Part shown: positions 55,766 through 64,000 of the stretch, in pieces
How the letters are laid out: each line of letters opens with the position of its first letter
How positions within the stretch are numbered: position 1 is the first letter of the stretch
Source: Erodium maritimum
Taxonomy: Eukaryota > Streptophyta > Magnoliopsida > Geraniales > Geraniaceae
Direction: 5' to 3'
Length of the DNA: 64,000 nucleotides
Assembly: GCA_963921825.1 (NCBI GenBank)
Contig: OY997589.1
Span: 72,028,523-72,092,522 of the forward strand
The notes under the pieces: generated by a model
Told to the model about the DNA's origin: nothing
Database searches by the model: none
What the model saw: the letters and a program-made list of their open reading frames with translations, nothing else
Translations under genes and position numbers: made by a program

Positions 55766-56220
55766 GGACCAACGAGGGTCAACTCTTAACTCTCAACTGT
55801 GCTTTGCATGGGCAATTTCCCAACCTACCATACCATGCGTCGTTCGGTGCCATCTTGTTACTGGCCTGGAAGCGTTGCGGTAGTCGCACTCGACTAACTG
55901 TTTCCAGACTCCAACGTGAGGTGTTCTCACTTCTATGGCATAATCTTGGGGGTTGTACTTGTCCCCGCGGGACGCTGGCGTTCGTCCTCCTCTTGTTGAC
56001 AAATGATAAGCCTCGCTGCGCCCTCTGCTCTCGCCCTCCGCATCCTGCTCCGCCGGGAATGTCGCCTGATGTCGCTGGACCTCTCGGTGCTACCCGTCTG
56101 CACCGTAAGAAGTTAATATGTTGTCTCTACTGCTACGCGGCACGCATACTCTCCTCGATCCATTACATGCTCACGATCTTCGGCGTCGCCGCTGATGACC
56201 ATTTTCTTCTAACACTTATC

Positions 56221-56525
56221 GCGTCGGCACTGAGTATCGATTCTTCATCGTGATTCGGTCCAGTTTCCGGTGGTCTTCATACCTCCTCAGCGCTCCACTC
56301 CTCTTATTCATGAAGTGTTATGCGTTCTTCACGGCGATGCGCTCGGACAGCTAACCCTTCTCTCTGGCTCTTCGGGTTGACGTTTTAGTTCAGTCAACTC
56401 TGCTGGCACGAATCTGCATGGTCCAAGGATGTCGGCGCGTCTCTGTCCTCAGGTCAATTCCGAGTCCGACCTTGTGAACTGACGGCAATCCGATCAGCTC
56501 CTCTGGCAGAACTTTAGGGAAACGC
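56221..56525 (-). pseudogene. Reverse transcriptase N-terminal remnant
   Basis: On the minus strand, in shifting frames, one can read LPEELIGLPSVHKVGLGIDL, then VPAELTELKRQPEE, CPSASP and KLDRITMKNRYSVP. These follow the order of the start of gypsy RT (the LPGLPP, APAEL, RPSxSPWGAP and LNKVTxKNRYPLP blocks). The catalytic YVDD region is absent. Confidence 0.65.
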
Positions 56526-56672
56526 AGACTACTCTAATCTCACACGTACGACACACACTCGTCCATCTCTTCGCCCGTTAACCAGCGTGTAAAGACATAA
56601 AGGCCGTCTCAAAGGTTCGACTCTAAGGCCTCAATCTCTCAACAAGGGGAGAAGAAACCGGAAGATTGCGAC

Positions 56673-56718
56673 GCCTGCGGGTTATGAGCCCACCACGCTT
56701 CCGTTGCGCCACTATGAT
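56673..56718 (-). pseudogene. Initiator tRNA-Met-like 5' half (acceptor 5' strand, D arm, anticodon arm)
   Basis: On the minus strand the sequence starts ATCATAGTGGCGCAACGGAA, continues GCGTGGTGGGC and TCATAACCC and ends GCAGG. As I recall plant initiator tRNA-Met, 42 of these 46 positions agree, including the CAT anticodon and the A-box region. The remaining 26 positions (variable loop, T arm, 3' acceptor strand) do not match, so it is not a functional tRNA gene. It sits inside the gypsy element, between the protease and RT traces, in sense orientation. Confidence 0.65.
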
Positions 56719-57019
56719 CTCATCGCCACTCGGTCACCTCCTTTGACCGTTCTGACTATGCAATGGTATTGCTGCAGCTCTTCGCTGCTCAGGCACTCGT
56801 CGCTGATCACAATCGATGAACGTTTGATACTCCACAATTCGGTTCTCATAACTCTCTCACGACTGACACTAATCGGCACCACAACGCCCCCAGCCGGCGT
56901 GCTAAGGCACGGGGTGGCTTAACGGTTCTAAATCCCGCCCCAGCATAAAGCAACCACGAATAAATAAACAAGCGGGTACTCAAGTAACAAATAAAACGAT
57001 ACCGAAATTTAAATGGTAA

Positions 57020-58473
57020 GCACGTACCCTGAGCGACCTCATGATCGGGATCATGTCTCTCATTTCGGGAACCATCGATCGCGTAAACTCGGCCCTGCGG
57101 TGCCTGGGGTCCTCCTCTCGTGGGTGGTGGAAGAGTCATTTGTTGTGGAGCCCTCCGCTGATGTCTTTGTGCTGGCGCACCCGCTGTCTGCCGTGGGATC
57201 TTGGAGCCTGAGCCTGGCGTGGGCGAAACGAGGGTGCCTGGATAGGCTGCGCCTGCTGTGGTCGCTGTACTGGTCCTTCTCCAACCCGATGGGGACACAC
57301 GGCGGAGATGTGTCCAAGTCTGCCGTAGTGATAGCATGTCCTCTCAATGGGACGCGGCCTCTCCTCGACTCTCGTCGGACGACCTGCGGGGCGATCTGCA
57401 AGTTCACCACTCATCGGGCAGTCTCGGCCCAGATGCCCCAACTGCCTGCACGAGGGACAAAACTGTGCTAACGGAGCAGTTCCAACAGACGCTACTGCTC
57501 CGATATGTCGCATCTCACCGGACTGGGCCTGTGGCTGAAAGGATCCCGAGGTCCTCTACCTCCTTGGATCGCGGCCCTCGGACGGCCCCAGGAAGCCACT
57601 CGGCCTAGGCCTGCTCTCCCGAGCTTTGGCGGTCTCTCGAAAGTGCCGCTCCACGACTAATGTCTGGTCCACTAGTGCAGAATAATCCTCAGTCCTGAAG
57701 GCAATGACTCGATCTGCGATCGATGGGATGAGTCCTCTCTAGAATCGCCTGTAGCGACGCTCCTCGGTCTGTACCATCTTTGGTGCGAAACGAGACAAGG
57801 ATGTGAACCTCGCCTCATACTCTGATACGGACATCCCTCTCTGTCGCATCTCCAGGAACTGCTGGGGTCGGTCATCTCGGACTGATCTAGGGAAATACTA
57901 CTCCAGGAACAGTCTTCCGAACAACTGGAAGTCGTCTCCAACCTTGCGCTGCTCGCGCTGCCACCAGAAGTATGCCTCATCCCTCAGCTGGAATGCTTCA
58001 AATGATACTCTCATGTGCTCGTCGACGATCCCCGACGTCTCCAAGTTGCGGGTGATCTGTCCCAGCCACCTCTCGGCTGCCTCGGGGTCGGGCTCCCCGG
58101 AAAAGATTGGAGTACCCAAACTGAGGAAGTCCCTCAGCGCCTGGCCTGTGAAGCTGTCGACCTGACTCGGCTTGGCAGCAGCGACTGTAGTGGCAGCATG
58201 CACAGTCTCAGGTACGGGTGTTGCAGTCTCCCGCTGTGCGCTGATCGCCGCAAGAACTGCGCGAACCACCTCCTCCAGAGGGGTCGCTTGGGATGGCTCC
58301 GCGACCGGAGGAACTCTGGGCGGTAACCCTGACGGCCCAGCCTCATCTCTCTGGTGCTCCGCAGAAGTAGCACCATGGGCACTCACTGCCCCTACCTGCT
58401 CAATGGCAGGTGGTTGCCCTTGGCCCCCAGCTGGGCGACCTCTAGTGCCTCTCGGAATGTAGGTACGAGTCAT
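57020..58473 (-). pseudogene. Gypsy gag with zinc knuckles, start of protease region
   Basis: The frame starts with ATG at 58473 (TRTYIPRGTRGRPAGGQ). The retrotransposon gag domain has TPIFSGEPDPEAAERWLGQI and FEAFQLRDEAYFWWQ, then YFPRSVRDDRPQQFLEMRQ and YEARFTSLSRFAP. TAG stops at 57898-57900 and 57739-57741 break it. After a phase change comes a zinc knuckle CPSCRQLGHLGRDC and a second one, CYHYGRLGHISAVC, in which the second Cys is Tyr. GRVYAIDGS near 57090 is the usual link to protease. Recognisable sequence stops at about 57020. Confidence 0.9.
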
Positions 58474-59457
58474 GTCGCTTGTATCCGCTGCACGGATAAA
58501 CGCACATGCTCAGCGTCTTAATTTCGAATAAAGCGGCTCGCTTAAAACGGTAACGTTCACACACGTTTCACAAAGGTCATACTCGGACCACAATATACTT
58601 AGTCTTAGTATAATCATAGATTATTTCATATAATCAGAGAAGCACGAACACTTGTGCGTCTCACAGAATCAATCACACAATTCAACCATCTCCCACGGGA
58701 GTCACAGTTTCACACAAATCACACAATATACCGTTCATATCACACAACAGTTTCGCGGGGTCTCTGCATTAACTCATTTCCACAGGTCCTCAACACCTTT
58801 CTCTTTCTATCACAACATTCATGTCGATATTGCGTCGTTACAACCCGATTCAGGCGTCCCCGAACCTCGTTGTAACCACTTGACATCCCCCTATCACGTT
58901 CGACTACAGTGGCGCCCCTAAGTCAACCCGTGATAGTACAAACACTTCAGTTTTGTAGAAAATTTAGCACGACCCGTTCAAAAAATCCATTAACCATCCG
59001 TTTAAGCGGGACATTCAGTAAACAAACTGCACAAAGCATTCAGCACAACATAACACACAGCAAACATCGCAGTTACACACCTCGGGTCTCGATAATTACT
59101 TGATTACCACCCGGCCAAGTCAACAATTAGATCCAACCAACCACTCAACGGCCGACCAAGGCGGCAACCCACATAACTATCACTTAACAACCACGTCATC
59201 AACAACATCGAGCCTCGCTCGCTACACCAACCTCGATCATCACCGATCGGCATAACAGTTCAACCAAGGCACACAACATAGCACAAAGTAGGCAATACAA
59301 CAAACAAGGCACTTCACCATCCGAGACTCTCGCCGTCTCGGATCTATGCGTATGACATTTCTGACTTGCGTAACGACACTATAACCTTAACAACCTAACT
59401 CTACCCACCTAATTGACGTACGGTCCGAGGTTTTGAAAACAATTTCAATGAAACCAG
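58474..59457 (-). other. Gypsy 5' leader
   Basis: About 1 kb of non-coding sequence lies between the PBS and the gag ATG, a normal leader position for packaging and dimerisation signals. No specific structure was identified. Confidence 0.6.
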
Positions 59458-59470
59458 GCTTTGATACCAA
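59458..59470 (-). other. Gypsy primer binding site, tRNA-Met type with mismatches
   Basis: On the minus strand TGGTATCAAAAGC lies three bases after the LTR end. The first eight bases match the initiator tRNA-Met PBS (TGGTATCAGAGC); the rest is altered by a substitution and an extra A. Confidence 0.75.
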
Positions 59471-59473
59471 ATT

Positions 59474-62323
59474 GTCACGGCCCAAATACGGTTTTGACCG
59501 GACTCGAGACGTGAACTAGGACTAACAATAAAATAATAATAAAAGTGAATTTTAAACGAAACCAACTTCAAACTTTATGTTCCAAAATAAAAATTCTGAT
59601 AAGTATGAGTCAAACGCTCAATCCAAAACAGGTAAAGAAAACATAGTTTGATACAAAAGTGGAAAGTACGTCTGGACTACAATAAACCACCCGGATCCTC
59701 AAGGAACTCTCGAGCCCTGAGGCAACCTCTAGGCCTACTCATCAACGAAACCTGTAAAACCAGTAAACACAAAGGGGGTGAGCTTACGCTCAGTAGGAAA
59801 AAGTAGTAAAGGACAAAGGGCTCCCACTTCGTCAATAAAAATCCCGATTAGTAATTTTACCCAAAACACAACATAATAAGAGATCAACATGAATTTCAAC
59901 AATTAATAAAATACCAATTCAAAAAGGGGTTCAACGGGGAGGCAACTTAGTCACCAAGAAACAAACTAAAGAAACACACGTGTACCGAAATGTAGATAAT
60001 TAAACCACAAGACTCCGATCCACACACCAACACACATATCGTACCGGAACACACATCGGCCTAGATATCTTCCCAGAACTCACATCATCGGGGTGAAACA
60101 CGTCTTCCCGGAACACGTAGCATCGGGTTAAGACAACAATATACCATACCAGAATGTCCCTCAGCCTAGGTCTTCCCGGAACACGTAGCATCAGATAAGA
60201 CGACAATATACCATACCGGAATATCCCTCGGTCTAGGTCTTCCCGGAACACGTAGCATCGGGGTGAAACAAGTCTTTCCGGAACACGTAGCATCGGATAA
60301 GACAATAATATACCATACCGGAATGTCCCTCGGCCTAGGTCTTCCCGGAACACGTAACATCGCGGTGAAGCAACAAGATAAGCATATCGGACCGGAACAT
60401 CCCTCGGTCGGATAGCCTTCCAGAAACACACCTCGGGGAAAGTAAACACAATGACACACAATACCAAACAAATCACAATACAAAAAATCATGTCACCAAA
60501 CAAGCTTACCGGCGTGACTTACCAAACACGTCCCATCGGTCTATCACTCACCCCATCATATCACAAGGCACAATCATATAATCATTCAACACAATCACTC
60601 AACCAATCATGTCACAGAGTAATCATTCATATCATGCTCGTCGTAATTCATATAGTTTGATAAGACTCTTATATTAACTAAAGAATGGAACATGCATCGA
60701 CATGTGTGGACTAACAATCACAATCAAACATAACAACAATCAATCCTAAGGCTCGACATGGCCATTCTACCAGCACGGCAATTCCCATAATTAAAAGCAA
60801 TTATTCTAGTGAATCACATCCTATATGCAAACTAAGACCCTTCCGGTTATTATTGAAATTGAAAGCGGTTATTCTAGTGAATCACATCCTATATGCAAAC
60901 TAGGACCTTTCCGGTTATTATTATCCTATATTCATACTATTAACATTCAATAATTAAAAGAGGAAATTTACTACTCTTCCCTACCTCAAGTTCTCCAAAC
61001 GCTTAACCAAAGCTCAATCACACAATCGGCGTGTAGTCCCCTCCTTCGAGCTCGAGAACACGGTCTAGGAACATAAATTAATACTAGAATTAAAGACTAA
61101 ACAAGGGTGGTTTAAGAGGCAAACATCTGAGTTAAAAACCCCAAAACAACGGTTCAAGATAACCTTTCGAAATAAATGAAAAACACCCAAAAAGGACTAA
61201 AAAGGCTCAAAACTAGTCTGCCACGGTTCGGGTCACGGAGCCGTGATGCTCCCCGTCACGGATGACGTCATGGACCCGGGACGAGTGCCGTTACGGTCTT
61301 CCTCACGGAGCTGTGATGTCTCCTGTCACGGTGCCCGTCACGGTGCCCATCACGGATTCGTGACGTCTCCCGTCACGGTGCCCGTAACGGATCCGTGACG
61401 GCCCAGACCAGTTTCGTCCTTCTTCTTCCTCCAACCTCCTTTCACCGAAATCAACACCCAAAACTCCATTTTTAACCACCCAAAACCTCCAAAACAGTCA
61501 CAGAACTTCAATCCTTCACTACCCAAGGTAGGATTCATCAAACCAACAAATACCCAAGAGATTTCAAATCCAAAAACAACCAAAAACCATTTATTTCTAC
61601 ATAAATCAATCATCGAATTCTCTAGAAACAACAACTAACAACAATTACTCTAAAACCTAGCAAGTTTATGCATTTCTATGGATACCCATAACTTGAAATG
61701 AATTGAAAAAGGAAAGTTAGAGTTTACTTACCTTGGAAATGGATAGATGAAGAGGATTTTGGGGTTTTGGATAAGATTGGATAAAGAACTTTGACAAAAG
61801 CTTGCTCCTTTCTCCCTTTCTTCTTCTTCAAGTCTCCAAGGTTTCTCCTCTCCTTCTTTCTCTCTCTAAATTTCGGCTAGCACCACAAATGAATAAGTTT
61901 TTGCTCCCAAAATACTTTAAAACCTAAAAGTGGTAAAGTTCAAAAGCCCCTTAGCTCTTATCCACTTAAGGTCAACTTGTGAGGGGTAAAAGATTCCTTT
62001 TAGCCTCCTTTCTTCCCCTCCAAGCTAACATGGAAAATTGTCCATGTAGGGACAAGTTTGTCCTTAGTTAAAGTCCAACACCTCGATTTAATTTGTTTTA
62101 GTCGATAAAAAGTCTCTGTTTGACCGAATGTTGACTTTTCCACAATTACAGTCATTTGAAAGGAAACGGCCCAATTAAGCTAACCGTAACGACGGCTAAT
62201 ATTTTTGGGTCCCGGAAAGGTCCCGAACGACTCCCGGAGTCATCGGTTGACTTTTCCGGCCGAAAGTCAAACTTCGCCAAAAATCACCGGTTCGACCGGG
62301 ATCGATCGGGGGCGGTTCTTACA
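59474..62323 (-). repeat. Gypsy 5' LTR (2,850 bp)
   Basis: It is collinear with the LTR at 51983-54749, with small indels mainly in the two tandem blocks (60040-60430 and 61225-61405). Minus-strand frame 60503-60000 is a by-product of the first block. Confidence 0.95.
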
Positions 62324-62328
62324 ATAAA

Positions 62329-62640
62329 GAAGCAGGTCCACATCCAAGTGCTTCGGTACACGAATAGAATAGCCGTACCGAATTTCCTCCCAACCAATGC
62401 TTGGAAGATGTGCTGTACAATCAGACATACGATGAGTCAACCTCCCACACCGATTGCAGCATGTCCCAAGAAGCGGAGGCGAATCCGTCTCCTTAAGGGT
62501 TGATCCACATCAAGACCAACCCCCATCCATAAAAAGTAGCTCGGAGGTGTTACAGAGGAAACCCCAATCGCCCCTCGGTGTTGCAATGTAGCCCTTATGA
62601 ACTCTGCATGTGGCAATCAGAGCATCGGTCAGGCCGGCGC
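62329..62640 (-). pseudogene. LINE ORF1 fragment with CCHC knuckle, continues at 51977
   Basis: On the minus strand LDVDQPLRRRIRLR (about 62530) and CNRCGRLTHRMSDC (about 62465) are the end of a DUF4283 protein and its zinc knuckle (C-x2-C-x4-H-x4-C intact). The frame runs to VPKHLDVDLLL at the gypsy border and resumes after 51977. ORF1 binds LINE RNA. It is broken by frameshifts and by the gypsy insertion. Confidence 0.75.
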
Positions 62641-63199
62641 CTTAGGTTCCATGGGGAGACGAGGCCAAGAAGCTTCATGAATGTACCCCGGTAAAATCCC
62701 GTCCGTTTGGGGGTGGTCATGAGGCGTCGTGGGTGGCGAGAGAGCACCGGATATCATGGAATCCGGGGAGAGAGGGGCCGAAAGAAATTTCATGTCCGAT
62801 AAAAAAAAAGGGAGGGGATTGTGATCGATGTGGTGGTGTCTGGCACAACAAGAGAGGGGCTGGCCATAGGTCCTGTCGTGAGGGGAAAAGAGCACAACAA
62901 CTCCAATGCAACATTAGGTGCGACTGCAATTATGCAAATGCTATAGTATCTTACCCACAATCTCAGATCATCGGAAGTCTAGGTAGGATATTAAGAGGAC
63001 TGTTGTACTTCTTTTTGCTATGGTTTAGTCTTTGATTTACAAACTTGATGGATTATCTTTAGTTGGGATCCAATTAACTTGGATCATTCTTTTGTTTTAC
63101 TTTCTTTTGTTTCAGTTCTTAGATAAAATGTTGCTTTATTAGTCTATTCTTCTTTACAAAAGGTTAATATTAAATTTGTCTTCGTTGATAAAAAAAAAA
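62641..63199 (+). mobile_element. Unassigned fragment with LINE-like A tail
   Basis: The 3' part ends AATTTGTCTTCGTTGATAAA and an A run near 63190-63199, a LINE-type plus-strand end. Upstream a plus frame includes GDCDRCGGVWHNKRGAGHRSC, which resembles a zinc knuckle of the GHNKR type seen in Mutator transposases but lacks the last Cys. The origin and left border are unclear. Confidence 0.4.
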
Positions 63200-63282
63200 T
63201 GTAACAACGAGAAATAAAGAAAAAATGGGAGAGGTTTTTGCAACCATAAAACAATCATCACGCCTCTAGATTTACTTATCTC

Positions 63283-64000
63283 TTTTTTTTTTTAAAACGG
63301 GTAACCGGAGATTCATTAATATCAAATGGTAATCAAGTAGGGTGAGGCGTGACCGCCTTGGGTTCCAGATTTATGTCCGGGCCGACCGTAGCAAGCCCGA
63401 CGCTCATGGACCCATAATAATAGCCCACTTTGTATCGTGGGCACAAAATTAAGCCAACTCCTTACAACCGTCCCAATTATTCGGCCTAAAACAGCTAACG
63501 TCTCAAAACAACGAGACTTGAAATGAAAAATCCTAAGAAACAGAATGTCTAAAAAACAAATTATTCGACCTAAAACAGGATAAAAAATTAGCACACGATC
63601 GAAAGAGCAAACTACCAAATCTGCGATGCCAGTTCTTCTAGGCCCCGTGCCATTGGAGGGATCTGGTATCGGCAAATCTTCATCTCGATTCGCCCGGATC
63701 TTTCGAAGTAGTGCAGGAGGAGAGAGCAACGAATCGATCTGCCACGGTTTGTCCGACATCAAGGGTCTCGACTTTGGGTGCCGTGGAGTCAGATCCCGAT
63801 CTATCGTTCTTCCTCCCGGATACCAGATCCATCTAGGGAGCAGGCCCATGCCGGCGAGGGGTGACCCCGGGGCGGTATGCCGCTGCAGATGGAAGGCGGT
63901 GCGTGGAGCCCGTCTTCCAGAGAACGGCAAGGGGGGCCACGGTGGCTACTGGCTCGAAGGCGGGGCTGGTCTGGCGATGCAGGAACGGTAGCGCGAGACG
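63283..64000 (-). mobile_element. LINE-type fragment running off the right edge
   Basis: A T12 run followed by AAAACGGGTAACCGGAGATT resembles the minus-strand LINE end at 51032-51055, so this is a related element in the same orientation. GC-rich sequence follows to the window end. The minus frame 63930-63322 is open but shows no domain I can name. Confidence 0.5.

Larger units (their letters stand above)
51983..62323 (-). mobile_element. Ty3/gypsy element, non-autonomous, 10.3 kb, ATAAA duplication
   Basis: The LTRs (51983-54749 and 59474-62323) start TGTAAGAACC and end TGACA or TTACA on the minus strand. ATAAA flanks the element at 51978-51982 and 62324-62328. On the minus strand the order is 5' LTR, PBS, leader of about 1 kb, gag, traces of protease, RT and integrase end, PPT, 3' LTR. 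The gag type, the pol traces and a chromodomain-like end suggest a Tekay/Del-type chromovirus that has lost most of pol. It inserted into a LINE ORF1. A solo LTR of the same family lies at 25369. Confidence 0.95.

Noticed and set aside
54750..59473. Classifying the gypsy element as a gag-only TR-GAG element by origin
   Set aside because: Traces of protease, RT and the integrase C-terminal end in the right order show that it derives from an element with full pol.

Overview
The window is nuclear DNA of a flowering plant, most likely a dicot. The evidence is one intron-containing plant gene with a plant G-box promoter, and plant-type Ty1/copia, Ty3/gypsy, L1, PIF/Harbinger, CACTA and Mutator-like elements. 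Long AT-rich gene-free stretches lie between them. Nothing suggests a bacterial, viral or organellar origin. The only clear host gene is a DUF1685-family protein on the minus strand (14645-15313, two exons). Almost everything else is mobile DNA in various stages of decay. I do not see an obvious new defence or metabolic system.

Layout. 1-5801: decayed copia element (copia-1) running in from the left edge, its gag split by a probable 1.6-kb solo LTR. 5802-9740: two L1-type LINEs that meet tail to tail, both cut inside the reverse transcriptase. 10186-12054: PIF/Harbinger element with TIRs, TAA target duplication and a nearly intact DDE transposase. 12076-12553: Mutator-type foldback MITE with a 9-bp duplication. 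12563-15955: the DUF1685 gene and its flanks. 15955-20168: LINE with eroded ORF2. 20841-28840: CACTA transposase relic, with a candidate Pack-MULE (21600-23158) just upstream and a 2.65-kb gypsy solo LTR (25369-28017) inside it. 28870-38400: a LINE 3' fragment and a cluster of short ORF-less LINE derivatives, five of them with recognisable 11-15-bp target duplications, plus a 16-copy minisatellite. 39117-43540: complete copia element (copia-2) with two 152-bp LTRs, perfect PBS, PPT and ATGTA duplication, but with the gag capsid region gone. 45537-46669: two more MITEs. 46716-50925: two ORF1-only LINE derivatives. 51028-62640: another ORF1 LINE, split by a 10.3-kb gypsy element (51983-62323, minus strand, 2.8-kb LTRs, ATAAA duplication). 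62640-64000: further LINE-type fragments.

How the parts relate. The order of insertion can be read from nesting: solo LTR into copia-1; gypsy LTR into CACTA; full gypsy into LINE ORF1; retroposon into a local tandem duplication. The gypsy element at 51983-62323 and the solo LTR at 25369-28017 are one family. The elements most worth following are that gypsy family, which has a variable repeat cassette in its LTR, a collapsed pol and an internal half of an initiator-tRNA-Met-like sequence; the PIF element, whose frame has a single stop; and the LINE derivatives that carry only one of the two ORFs.
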